Assembly: GCA_023445705.1 (NCBI GenBank)
Contig: JAEXKM010000026.1
Coordinates: 1 to 30,019 of the forward strand
DNA length: 30,019 bases
Direction of reading: 5' to 3'
From: Pseudomonadota bacterium
Lineage (GTDB): Bacteria > Pseudomonadota > Alphaproteobacteria > Caulobacterales > Caulobacteraceae
The translations under genes were made by a program, and so were the position numbers. Below, one piece after another: positions 15,199-22,743 of the stretch (its first letter is position 1; every line of letters begins with the position of its first letter). The notes beneath the pieces were generated by a model. It did not search any database and was not told the DNA's origin. It saw only the letters and a program-made list of their open reading frames with translations.

Positions 15199-15290
15199 CC
15201 GAACCAATTCCGCCGGATTCGTCCCGGAACGTGGGTTCAGGAGTTCCGGTGCGGCGCCGTTCGCCGCAAGGGAGGCTGAAAGAGCCGCAA

Positions 15291-16700
15291 ATGCGTAAGT
15301 ATCTTCTGATCGGGGTTTCGGCCTTTGTGCTCGGCGCGGGCTCGATGGCCTATGTGAGCCAGCAGGCGCTCGCCTCGGCCCAGGCCACACCCAAGGTCAA
15401 GACTTACAAGATGCTCGAGCTCTTCGGCGACGTCCTCGACACGGTCGAGCGGCAGTACGTCACCGAGGTCGATGACAAGAAGCTGATCGAGGCGGCCATC
15501 GACGGGATGCTGACCTCGCTGGATCCGCACTCCGGCTATCTGAACCCTGACAGCTTCGACGACATGCGCGACCAGACGCGCGGCGAATATGGCGGCCTGG
15601 GCATCGAGGTGACCAGCGAAGAGGGCGTGGTCAAGGTGATCTCGCCCATGGACGACACCCCCGCCTTCAAGGCCGGGATCAAGGCTGGCGACTACATCAC
15701 CGCCGTGAACGGCGAGAGCGTGCTGGGCCTGTCGGTCAACGACGCGGTCAAGCAGATGCGCGGCAAGCCCGGCGAGGCCGTGACCCTGACCATCGCCCGC
15801 GAGAAGACCGATCCCTTCGACGTGAAGGTCGTGCGTGAGGTCATCAAGCCGAAGTCGGCCACCGCCAAGATGGAAGGCGACTACGGCTACCTGCGGGTTT
15901 CGGCCTTCAACGAAAAGACCACGGACGAGGCCGAGGCGGCGCTGGCCGACCTGCGCGCCAAGAACCCGAAGATGAAGGGCCTGGTCCTCGACCTGCGCAA
16001 CAATCCCGGCGGGCTGCTCGACCAGGCGGTCGGCATCTCCGACATGTTCCTGGAAGGCGGCGAGATCGTTTCCCAGCGCGGCCGCGATCCGCGCGACATC
16101 GAGCGCTACAACGCCCGCCCCGGCGACGCCGCCGGCGGCCTGCCGATGGTGGTGCTGATCAATTCGGGCTCTGCGTCCGCCGCCGAGATCGTCGCCGGCG
16201 CCCTGCAGGACCGCAAGCGCGCCGAGGTGGTCGGACTGACCAGCTTCGGCAAGGGCTCGGTGCAGACCGTGATCCCGCTGCGCGGCGGCATGGACGGCGC
16301 GTTGAAGCTGACCACGGCGCGCTACTACACGCCATCGGGCCGCTCCATCCAGAAGACCGGTATCGAACCGGACCTGGAGGTCGCCGAAACTCGCGACCAG
16401 GCCCAGCGCATCGCCAACCGCGCTTTCCAGTTCTCGGAAGCCTCGTTCCGTAACGCCCTGAACGCCGAAGAGGGCAAGGCCCGGCGTGGCGCGCACATCC
16501 CGGCCGAGTCCCCGCCCGAGGGCTTCGACGAGGACAAGGGCGACTTCCAGCTCGCCCGCGCCAAGGACGTGCTGAAGTACGGCTCGGTGGCGGCGACGCC
16601 GAAATTGCCGAAGCCTGCGCCGAAGATGGCGGCCGTGGTCGCGCCGAAGAACGGCGCGCCGGTGAGCGGCGACGCCAAGCCCTTGCCAGAAAAGAAATAA
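15291..16700 (+). CDS. ctpA: C-terminal processing peptidase (S41 family)
   Basis: This is a periplasmic serine protease of the CtpA/Prc type, which trims or degrades envelope proteins from their C-termini. The 469-aa product has a signal peptide or anchor (MRKYLLIGVSAFVLGAGSM to about residue 30), an N-terminal helical part with SLDPHSGYL, a PDZ domain (about 95-180, with GLGIEVTSEEG) and the S41 catalytic domain. The Ser/Lys dyad is Ser296 (second Ser of GSASAAE) and Lys321 (in SFGKGSVQT), 25 residues apart as in Prc and CtpB. The C-terminal tail after about 430 is rich in Pro, Ala and Lys. ATG 15291 is chosen because the signal peptide starts there; the in-frame extension back to 15174 runs into the preceding gene. 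Confidence 0.96.
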   Translation: MRKYLLIGVSAFVLGAGSMAYVSQQALASAQATPKVKTYKMLELFGDVLDTVERQYVTEVDDKKLIEAAIDGMLTSLDPHSGYLNPDSFDDMRDQTRGEYGGLGIEVTSEEGVVKVISPMDDTPAFKAGIKAGDYITAVNGESVLGLSVNDAVKQMRGKPGEAVTLTIAREKTDPFDVKVVREVIKPKSATAKMEGDYGYLRVSAFNEKTTDEAEAALADLRAKNPKMKGLVLDLRNNPGGLLDQAVGISDMFLEGGEIVSQRGRDPRDIERYNARPGDAAGGLPMVVLINSGSASAAEIVAGALQDRKRAEVVGLTSFGKGSVQTVIPLRGGMDGALKLTTARYYTPSGRSIQKTGIEPDLEVAETRDQAQRIANRAFQFSEASFRNALNAEEGKARRGAHIPAESPPEGFDEDKGDFQLARAKDVLKYGSVAATPKLPKPAPKMAAVVAPKNGAPVSGDAKPLPEKK

Positions 16701-16722
16701 TCACGACCTGAACCGCCGTAGT

Positions 16723-16771
16723 GGTTAACAATCACCACGGCGATGTTCACTGTATAAGTCGTTTGTTAACC
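16723..16771 (+). promoter_or_regulatory. Promoter region with TTAAC dyad before the divergent polysaccharide deacetylase gene
   Basis: A perfect 9-bp inverted repeat GGTTAACAA (16723-16731) / TTGTTAACC (16763-16771) brackets a TATAAG -10-like box (16753-16758). TTAACC-type half-sites resemble those of CtrA, the Caulobacterales cell-cycle regulator, but the TTAA-N7-TTAA spacing is absent, so assignment to CtrA is only a suggestion. Confidence 0.45.
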
Positions 16772-16789
16772 ATATTTGCGGACGCTCCA

Positions 16790-17959
16790 ATGCCGGAACG
16801 TTCCGTGATCATGGTCATGTTTTCGAAGAAGCAATTCGCCACCGCCGCGGCTTCGGCTGCGCCCGCCGCGCCTCTGTCGGACTCGGTCCTGCGCATATTC
16901 TCCAATCCCTATGTGGGTGCGGGCGCCGCGGGGACCGTCCTGATCCTCACCCTGATCGCCCTCATCGCCTTGGCCGGCGACCCGAAGGCCGCGATGCCGG
17001 TCGTACGGCTCTCCCTGGCCAAGATGGGCGGCCAGACGGCCCCAGACGGCTGGCGCGAGGCGCTGTCGCGCGCCAGCGGCCAGCCCGCCGTGACCGAGGA
17101 CATCTTCCGCCTCTCGGAAACGCCGATCGAGCCCGTCGGCGGCGAGGCGACCATCACCATGCAGGGCGCGGCGCATTCGGATACGCGGCCCCTGCCCCCG
17201 GCGCCGCTGCAGGGCTTCCATAGCCAAGGCCCGAACGGACCGCTGCCGATCATCGCCGCCGACGGACGCACGCCGGCCGAGGCCTATGCGCGGCCCTTCA
17301 CCGCCAACGGACGCCCGAAGGTCGCCCTGGTTATCGGCGGCCTGGGGCTGAACGCCGGCGTGACGCGGCAGGCCATCGAGACCCTGCCGCCGGAGATCAC
17401 CCTCTCCTTCGTGCCCTATTCCGAAGGCCTCCAGGGCTGGATCGATCTCGCGCGCGCCGCCGGTCACGAGGTTCTCTTGGAAACGCCGATGGAGCCCACC
17501 GACTATCCGGACAACGATCCGGGTCCCTACACCCTGATGGCCGACGCCCCCGGCCAGGAAACTGTGAAGAAGCTGGAATGGGTGCTCTCGCGAGCCACCG
17601 GCTACTTCGGCGTCACCAACTACCTCGGCTCGCGGTTCATGACCTCGGCGGCCGGGATGGACGCCTTCCAGACCGCCCTGCGGGGCCGCGGTCTCGCCTT
17701 CATCGACGACGGCCAGGCCGCTCGTCGTGGCGGCCCGGGACGCGCCTCGGCGCTCAGGATCATCGACGACCAGCTTTCCAGCGAGGCGATCGACCAGCAG
17801 CTTCTGGCGGTCGAGGCCGGCGCCCTCCAGCACGGCCAGGCGCTAGGATCGGGCTTCGCGTACCCTGTGACACTGTCCCAGGTCGCCAAATGGGCTGAAT
17901 CGGTCGAATCTCGTGGTTATCAACTGGCGCCGGCTTCCGCTTTGACCACGCGTCGCTAA
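16790..17959 (+). CDS. Divergent polysaccharide deacetylase family protein (YibQ-like)
   Basis: The product is about 389 aa: a cytoplasmic N-terminus, one membrane segment (GAGAAGTVLILTLIALIALA, roughly residues 43-62), a Pro-rich linker with no clear fold, and a C-terminal divergent polysaccharide deacetylase domain from about 175. Motifs are KVALVIGGLGLNAGVT, LPPEITLSFVPYSEGLQGWIDLARAAGHEVLLETPMEP (quoted by its ends LPPEITLSF and ETPMEP), GVTNYLGSRF and GLAFIDDG. The domain has a deacetylase-like barrel; whether it is active is unknown. Start choice: a promoter -10 box at 16753-16758 puts transcription near 16765, ruling out GTG/ATG starts before it; ATG 16790 or ATG 16811 is likely. It follows ctpA and precedes rppH, as in many alphaproteobacteria. 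Confidence 0.88.
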   Translation: MPERSVIMVMFSKKQFATAAASAAPAAPLSDSVLRIFSNPYVGAGAAGTVLILTLIALIALAGDPKAAMPVVRLSLAKMGGQTAPDGWREALSRASGQPAVTEDIFRLSETPIEPVGGEATITMQGAAHSDTRPLPPAPLQGFHSQGPNGPLPIIAADGRTPAEAYARPFTANGRPKVALVIGGLGLNAGVTRQAIETLPPEITLSFVPYSEGLQGWIDLARAAGHEVLLETPMEPTDYPDNDPGPYTLMADAPGQETVKKLEWVLSRATGYFGVTNYLGSRFMTSAAGMDAFQTALRGRGLAFIDDGQAARRGGPGRASALRIIDDQLSSEAIDQQLLAVEAGALQHGQALGSGFAYPVTLSQVAKWAESVESRGYQLAPASALTTRR

Positions 17960-17969
17960 ATGGACTGAG

Positions 17970-18461
17970 ATGACTGATCTGACCGCTTATCGCCCGAACG
18001 TCGGGGTGGTGCTTTTCCACCCGGATGGGCGCGTGTGGCTCGGTCGGCGCTATCAGACCGTCGGCCCCCACAACTGGCAATTCCCGCAAGGCGGCGTAGA
18101 CGCCGGCGAGGACCTGTATCTGGCCGCCAAGCGTGAACTGGCCGAGGAAACCGGCGTCGTCACCACCACCCTGCTCGGCCGCACGGACGGCTGGCTGGCC
18201 TACGACTTCCCGCCCGGACACAACGGCTCGAAGATCGCCAAGGGCTGGAAGGGTCAGCGTCAGGTATGGTTCGCCCTGCGTTTCGATGGCGTGGAGAGCG
18301 AAATCGACCTCTCCGGCGATGGCCATCCCGAGTTCGACGCCTGGCGCTGGGGCCGTCTGGACGAGGCCCCCAGTCTCGTCGTGCCCTTCAAGCGGGCGAC
18401 CTACGAGCAGGTGGTGCAAGCCTTCCACGACTTTGCGGGCCTGACCGGCCACGCCGTCTGA
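17970..18461 (+). CDS. rppH: RNA 5'-pyrophosphohydrolase
   Basis: This Nudix hydrolase removes pyrophosphate from the 5' end of mRNA, starting RNase E-dependent decay. The 163-aa product has the RppH opening YRPNVGVVLF, then WQFPQGGVDAGED. The Nudix box GGVDAGE(x7)REL(x)EE(x)G is complete at about 36-58. Later segments include GWKGQRQVWFALRF and EFDAWRW, which are diagnostic for RppH among Nudix proteins. It starts 10 bases after the deacetylase gene and is probably in the same transcript. Confidence 0.95.
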   Translation: MTDLTAYRPNVGVVLFHPDGRVWLGRRYQTVGPHNWQFPQGGVDAGEDLYLAAKRELAEETGVVTTTLLGRTDGWLAYDFPPGHNGSKIAKGWKGQRQVWFALRFDGVESEIDLSGDGHPEFDAWRWGRLDEAPSLVVPFKRATYEQVVQAFHDFAGLTGHAV

Positions 18462-18477
18462 CCACGCGCAGCCACGC

Positions 18478-19233
18478 ATGAACTCGCCCGTCGTCATGGT
18501 CCATGGGGCCTTCTGTGGCGGTTGGGCGTTCGACCGGTTTCGCCGCCCCTTCGAGGCGAACGGCCGTGAGGTGCTGACGCCCGACCTTCGCGGCCACGAC
18601 CAGAATGCTCCCGCCGAAGCGGTCGTCGGCCTCTCGATGCGCGACTACGCCGACGACATCGCCAGCCTCTGCCGCCGGCAGGCGCAGGCGCCGGTCCTGC
18701 TAGGCCATTCCATGGGCGGGCTCGTTGCGGCGATGGCGGCGTCCAAGGCTCCGGTGCGGGCTGTCGTGCTGCTCGCCCCCTCCGCGCCTTGGGGCGTCTC
18801 GGCCTCTTCGATGGAGGAGACGGTCACGGCTTTCGGACTGCACATGCTGGGGCCGTTCTGGGCCCAAGGCGTCACCCCCGACCCGAGCATGATGAAGCGC
18901 TTCAGCCTCGACCGCATGGAGCGGGCCGAGCGCCAGGCGGTGGTCGACCGGCTGCGGCCGGAAAGCGGCCGCGCGCTCTGGGAAACCCTGAACTGGTGGC
19001 TGGATCCGTTCATGACCACCAGCGTCGCCTCGATCGACGCCCCTTGCCTGGTGCTGGCCGGCGAACGGGACGTTGTCCATCCGCCGGCGACCGTCCGGCA
19101 GACCGCCGGGCGCCTGGGCGCCACCTTCGTCGAGGCGCCCGGCATGAGCCACTGGCTGCTGGGTGAGCCCGGGTGGGAAGAGATCGCCGAGATCGCCCTG
19201 GGCTGGCTCGAGGATCAGCGCGAGGCGGCCTGA
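18478..19233 (+). CDS. Alpha/beta hydrolase
   Basis: The 251-aa protein has an alpha/beta-hydrolase fold: VVMVHGAFCGGWAF (oxyanion region) at about 5-18, the nucleophile elbow LGHSMGGLVAAM with Ser near residue 79, CLVLAGERDVVHPP (acid residue region) and a C-terminal GMSHW with the likely catalytic His. The triad appears complete. The substrate is unknown; esterase or lipase-like activity is the general expectation. It starts 16 bases after rppH. The stop codon lies inside a 9-bp hairpin (19221-19243). Confidence 0.9.
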   Translation: MNSPVVMVHGAFCGGWAFDRFRRPFEANGREVLTPDLRGHDQNAPAEAVVGLSMRDYADDIASLCRRQAQAPVLLGHSMGGLVAAMAASKAPVRAVVLLAPSAPWGVSASSMEETVTAFGLHMLGPFWAQGVTPDPSMMKRFSLDRMERAERQAVVDRLRPESGRALWETLNWWLDPFMTTSVASIDAPCLVLAGERDVVHPPATVRQTAGRLGATFVEAPGMSHWLLGEPGWEEIAEIALGWLEDQREAA

Positions 19234-19243
19234 CGCCGCCTCG
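19221..19243. terminator. Convergent-gene hairpin over the alpha/beta hydrolase stop
   Basis: Perfect 9-bp arms CGAGGCGGC (19221-19229) and GCCGCCTCG (19235-19243) enclose a 5-base loop containing the TGA stop. It lies between two convergent genes 20 bases apart. There is no T run, so termination is uncertain. Confidence 0.45.
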
Positions 19244-19253
19244 CTAGCCCGAC

Positions 19254-21188
19254 CTACTGGACGCCCAACACCTTCTTCAGGAAGACGATCTCGCTGGCGC
19301 GGACCGCCTCGGCGTTCTGCTTGCGCGCCACGCCATGGCCCTCGTCCTTGGCCAGAACGTACCAAACGTCGGTGCCCTGCGCCCGCAGCTTGGCGACCAT
19401 CTGCTCGGACTCGGTCCGCGGCACCCGCGGGTCGTTGGCGCCCTGATAGATCATCATCGGCTTCTTCATCCGATCGCTCAGGTTGATCGGCGAGATCTTG
19501 TCGAACACCGCCCGCATCTTCGGGTCGCGCTCATCCCCGTACTCGACCCGGCGCAAGTCGCGGCGATAACCTTCGGTGTTCTGGAGGAAGGTCGTCCAAT
19601 TGGAGATGCCGTAGAGGTCGATGGCCCCGGCGATCTTGTCGTTGTAGTGCGCAGCGACCGCCAGGGACATGTAACCGCCGTAGGACTGGCCGACGATGGC
19701 GACGCGGCTGGCGTCGAGATCCGGCTGCTTGGCGACCCAGTCGAGCAGGGCCCCGATGTCCTTGACCGAGTCCTCACGCTTCTCGGCGTTGTCGAGGCCC
19801 AGATAGGTCTTTCCGTAGCCCGTGGAGCCGCGAACGTTCGGAATGATCACCGCCGCGCCCAGCTCATTCACCCAAGACTGCCGGCGCGGGTTGAAGCTCG
19901 GCTGCTCCTGGCCCTCGGGACCGCCGTGGATCTGGATCACCACGGGCAGCTTCTGGCCCGGCTTGGCCGCCGCCGGGCGATAGATGAAGGCGGGGATCGA
20001 GCGCTTGTCAAAGGTCGTGTAGCGGAAGAGCGTCGGCTCCACGAGGGTCGCGGGGTCCAGGCCGGCCAACTCGCTCTGGGTCCAGCGGACCAGCTTCTGG
20101 TCCTCCAGACCGAAGCTCCAGGCATCGCCCGAGGCAGTGGAGGTGGAGATCGAGAAGCCGATCTGCTTGCCGTCGGGCGAAAAGCCGAGGCCGGTCAGCA
20201 CGCCCAGCGGCAGTTTCGGGGTCGGCAGCTCCCGGCCGGTCGCGACCTCGCGGACCACGACCTTCGAGTAGCCTTCCTCATTCACCATGTAGGCGACCAG
20301 GCGGCCGTCCTTGGAGACGTCGAACATCTCGGCCGGCCACTTGGCGCTCGGGTCGAGATTGCGCGTCGCGCCGCCGGCGATGTCGAGCACGACCGGCCGG
20401 GCCACCTCCGAGCCGTCGTCCGACAGGGTGACGACCCCGCGGCCGTCAGCGGTGAACGCACCACCCTCGTAACCCACCTTGCGGCCGGCCGGCCCCACCG
20501 GCGTCAGGGCGCCGCTCTCGAGGTTCAGCACGAACAGTTCGACGAAGGTCGAGGAATTGAAGCGGCTGACCAGCAGCGACTTCCCGTCCGGCGCGTAGTC
20601 GAGCACCGCCATCGCGCCCTTGCCCTCATGCACGACGCGGCGGCCTTCGGGATGGTCAGCGTCGGCCAGCACGATGTCGTAGTTGGGATCGCCCGGCGTG
20701 ACCTGGCTCCAGGCGACGCGCTTGCCATCCGGTGAGAACACGAAACCCGAGTTGCGGGTCTTGGGCGCGGTGAGTTGGACTTCCTTGCCGTTCAGGTCGC
20801 GCAGGTAGCCCTGGTAATACTCGGCCCCGCCGACATCGCGCGGATAGACGAACCGCGCCGCGCCCGGCTGCGTCTTGGCGAGGTTCACAGGTTCGTCGAA
20901 GAAGGTGAGCTGGGTCCGCGCCGCGCCGGGCGCGGCGACATGGTGGATCTGGTTCACGTCGGCGAAACGCGTGGCGATCAGCATCGAGCCATCGGCCAGC
21001 CAGTCCTCGAACACCGCCGAGCGCGCATTGTAATAGGGCGCGATCGCCTGCTTCAGCGCTTCGGGCGTCTCGGGCACGTTGTCATAGACGATCTGACCGA
21101 CTTCGCGGCGGGGCAGGTCGGCGGCGGTCGCCGCAGCCGCGGCGGAGAAGGCCAGGGCGGCGCCGAGCAACAGTGCGCGCGTCGTCAT
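19254..21188 (-). CDS. S9 family prolyl oligopeptidase-type peptidase, secreted
   Basis: The 644-aa protein begins with a signal peptide (MTTRALLLGAALAFSAAAAATA, cut near residue 22). An N-terminal beta-propeller of TolB-like repeats follows (SPDGKRVAWS, APDGKSLLVSRF, SPDGKQIGFS), and then the S9 catalytic domain from about residue 385 (VVIQIHGGPEGQ, VRGSTGYGKTYL). The triad is Ser502 (GQSYGGY), Asp586 (GANDPRVP) and His618 (DEGHG). It cleaves peptides, probably in the periplasm, and may serve peptide use; the exact specificity (dipeptidyl or acylaminoacyl) cannot be told. It is transcribed alone or after the Gdx-type gene, which lies 70 bases upstream on the same strand. Confidence 0.94.
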   Translation of the reverse strand: MTTRALLLGAALAFSAAAAATAADLPRREVGQIVYDNVPETPEALKQAIAPYYNARSAVFEDWLADGSMLIATRFADVNQIHHVAAPGAARTQLTFFDEPVNLAKTQPGAARFVYPRDVGGAEYYQGYLRDLNGKEVQLTAPKTRNSGFVFSPDGKRVAWSQVTPGDPNYDIVLADADHPEGRRVVHEGKGAMAVLDYAPDGKSLLVSRFNSSTFVELFVLNLESGALTPVGPAGRKVGYEGGAFTADGRGVVTLSDDGSEVARPVVLDIAGGATRNLDPSAKWPAEMFDVSKDGRLVAYMVNEEGYSKVVVREVATGRELPTPKLPLGVLTGLGFSPDGKQIGFSISTSTASGDAWSFGLEDQKLVRWTQSELAGLDPATLVEPTLFRYTTFDKRSIPAFIYRPAAAKPGQKLPVVIQIHGGPEGQEQPSFNPRRQSWVNELGAAVIIPNVRGSTGYGKTYLGLDNAEKREDSVKDIGALLDWVAKQPDLDASRVAIVGQSYGGYMSLAVAAHYNDKIAGAIDLYGISNWTTFLQNTEGYRRDLRRVEYGDERDPKMRAVFDKISPINLSDRMKKPMMIYQGANDPRVPRTESEQMVAKLRAQGTDVWYVLAKDEGHGVARKQNAEAVRASEIVFLKKVLGVQ

Positions 21189-21258
21189 CGGTGGGGGACT
21201 CCATACTGCAAAGGTCGGAGCGACCCTGGCCGTGACGCGGCGCCGGCGTCAATCGCCC

Positions 21259-21585
21259 TCAGTGTCCGGCCGACCCGAAGAAACGCAGTCCGAGGATGCC
21301 TGAGACGATCAGTCCCACGCAGACGAGGCGCATGACGGTCGCCGGCTCCTTGAAGAGGACGATTCCCAGGATGACGGTCCCCACCGCCCCGATGCCGGTC
21401 CAGACCGCGTAGGCCGTGCCCAGCGGCAGGGACTTCACCGCCAGCCCCAGCAGGCCCATCGAGGCCACCAGGCTGACCCCAGTGAAGACGGTCGGCCACA
21501 GGCGGGTGAACCCCTCGGTGTACTTCAGGCCCACGGCCCAACCGATTTCGCAAAGTCCCGCGACGAAAAGAATGGCCCACGGCAT
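21259..21585 (-). CDS. gdx: SMR-family exporter of Gdx/SugE type (guanidinium/quaternary ammonium)
   Basis: This is a 108-aa, four-helix inner-membrane protein that works as a dual-topology dimer with proton antiport. Key residues of the guanidinium-exporter (Gdx) subgroup are present at the usual numbers: Gly10, Glu13, Trp16, Ser42, Tyr59 and Trp62, with the segments EIGWAVGLKYTEGFTRLWP and GTAYAVWTGIGAVGT. The Gdx/SugE subgroup rather than EmrE is supported by WAVGLKY. The start MPWAILF at 21585 is preferred; an 18-residue upstream extension lacks family similarity. No guanidine riboswitch could be recognised upstream. The old name is sugE. Confidence 0.92.
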   Translation of the reverse strand: MPWAILFVAGLCEIGWAVGLKYTEGFTRLWPTVFTGVSLVASMGLLGLAVKSLPLGTAYAVWTGIGAVGTVILGIVLFKEPATVMRLVCVGLIVSGILGLRFFGSAGH

Positions 21586-21605
21586 GGCGGTCCCCAAAAT
21601 GAAAT

Positions 21606-21633
21606 GGGGCGCGGAGATCGTGCCCCGCGCCCC
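21606..21633 (-). terminator. Terminator-like hairpin between the secreted unknown gene and gdx
   Basis: Perfect 9-bp arms (GGGGCGCGG at 21606-21614 and CCGCGCCCC at 21625-21633) enclose a 10-base loop. Read on the minus strand it is followed by ATTTCATTTT. It fits a terminator for the gene ending at 21676. Confidence 0.6.
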
Positions 21634-21675
21634 AGACAAGATCGCGCCCCTCGAAGGACGCCGGGCCTGTCGGCC

Positions 21676-22281
21676 TTAGAACTTGCGTTCCGAATAGAGA
21701 ATTTCACCGGTGTCGAAGTTCTTGTTCACCGGCGTTCCGTCGAGCTTCTTCAGCTGGACGAAGACCAGGCCGGTGGACTCCTTATCGGTGTAGTACTCCC
21801 AGGAGTTGGTGATGCGCTTGAACTCGGCGCCCGGCACGAAGTCATTCCGCTGCGGCTCCAGCCGCGGGTTGTGCAGGTAGGAGAAGATGTTCAGGCCGAC
21901 GATGATCGGCTTCTCGCCGTCGAGGGCGTAGTTCACCGTCAGGCGGCAGACGTCCTTGTTCGAACCCTGCGGCCAGATGGTGATGGTGTAGGGCTTTTCG
22001 ACGAGGGTCCCGACATAGGTCCCTTCGCGCTTGTTCTTCTTGTAGCCGGTGGCGCTGGCGAGTTGGTCGAAGTCACCACCCTTCACCAGCGGTTTGCAGA
22101 CGCGGTTGATCACGTCGATGATCTGGGCTTCCGGACCGCTGGTCGGCATGACCGGCGGCGCTTCGCCCGGCGCAGCGGCGGGAGCGGGAGCCGCAGCGGC
22201 TTCGGCCGGCGGAGCAGGCTGGGCGTTGGCGGCCGTGGCAAGGCCGGCGAGGGCGATCAGACTGACGAAGGCGGTGCGCAT
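21676..22281 (-). CDS. Secreted protein of unknown function
   Basis: The 201-aa product has a clear signal peptide (MRTAFVSLIALAGLATAANA, cut after residue 20), a low-complexity Ala/Pro stretch to about 46, and a folded part from about 50 to 201. Two cysteines, Cys62 (NRVCKPLV) and Cys112 (KDVCRLTV), may form a disulfide bond in the periplasm. I do not recognise the family. Visible segments are TYVGTLVEKPYTITIWPQG, IIVGLNIFSYLHNP and TGLVFVQLKKLDGTPVNKNFDTGEILYSERKF (its ends TGLVF and SERKF). It lies between the atp operon terminator and gdx, on the same strand as both. Confidence 0.8.
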   Translation of the reverse strand: MRTAFVSLIALAGLATAANAQPAPPAEAAAAPAPAAAPGEAPPVMPTSGPEAQIIDVINRVCKPLVKGGDFDQLASATGYKKNKREGTYVGTLVEKPYTITIWPQGSNKDVCRLTVNYALDGEKPIIVGLNIFSYLHNPRLEPQRNDFVPGAEFKRITNSWEYYTDKESTGLVFVQLKKLDGTPVNKNFDTGEILYSERKF

Positions 22282-22415
22282 TGCGAGGTCCCCAAACTAG
22301 ACGTGCCGCATAACAAGCGAAACTGAGCGCCCCCCGCAAGCCCTCTGACGCGGCAATCGGGCCGATCGGCGCCGATTTTGCCTCAATCGTGAAGGACGGC
22401 GAAGGGGCCATAGCA

Positions 22416-22449
22416 CAAGAAAAAGGCCCCGGCGCGGAGCGCCAGGGCC
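22416..22449 (-). terminator. Terminator of the atp operon
   Basis: The arms 22425-22434 (GGCCCCGGCG) and 22440-22449 (CGCCAGGGCC) pair over 10 bp with one wobble around a 5-base loop. On the minus strand the hairpin is followed by TTTTTCTT, and on the plus strand by TTCGTTTTT, so it could work both ways. Confidence 0.9.
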
Positions 22450-22471
22450 TTCGTTTTTCTCAGAGCGCCGC

Positions 22472-22738
22472 CTAGGCGGCGACCTCTTCGGCCTGCTCGG
22501 CCAGGATGGTCAGGCCGTCCGGCGTCACATCGGCGAACCCGCCTTGGATGGCGTAGGTCGTGACGGCGCCGCCGTTATAGACCTTCACCCGGCCTTCCTT
22601 CAGCGTCGTCATGAACGGCGCGTGGTCGGCCAGCACGCCGAAGTCGCCTTCGGCGCCCGGCGCGTCGACCTGGTCGACCTGGCCGGAGAACAATTCGCGT
22701 TCCGGCGAGACCAGCGAGAAGTGAAGCTTGCCAGCCAT
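22472..22738 (-). CDS. atpC: F1F0 ATP synthase epsilon subunit
   Basis: This is a central-stalk subunit of F1. The 88-aa product contains the N-terminal beta-sandwich domain: LHFSLVSPERELFSG, VDAPGAEGDFGVLADHAPFMTTLKEG and YAIQGGFADVTPDGLTILAEQAE. The C-terminal two-helix domain, which inhibits ATP hydrolysis in E. coli (139 aa), is missing. A short epsilon is known in several alphaproteobacteria. It starts 5 bases after the atpD stop and is the last gene of the operon before the terminator. Confidence 0.97.
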   Translation of the reverse strand: MAGKLHFSLVSPERELFSGQVDQVDAPGAEGDFGVLADHAPFMTTLKEGRVKVYNGGAVTTYAIQGGFADVTPDGLTILAEQAEEVAA

Positions 22739-22743
22739 GCTGC

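Noticed and set aside
15237..16496. 419-aa minus-strand open frame across ctpA
   Set aside because: It lies opposite the ctpA catalytic domain and has no recognisable domain.
16751..16780. Full CtrA site (TTAA-N7-TTAA) in the deacetylase promoter
   Set aside because: The TTAA repeats are 37 bases apart, not 7, so only half-site similarity is claimed.
19335..20735. 466-aa plus-strand open frame across the S9 peptidase
   Set aside because: It lies opposite the S9 peptidase gene and lacks any motif.
21586..21675. Guanidine riboswitch upstream of the Gdx-type gene
   Set aside because: One hairpin carries ACGA in its loop on the minus strand, but the class II type needs two closely spaced hairpins with ACGR tetraloops; here the loop is 10 bases and only one such hairpin is visible. 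The T-rich tract after it fits a terminator better.
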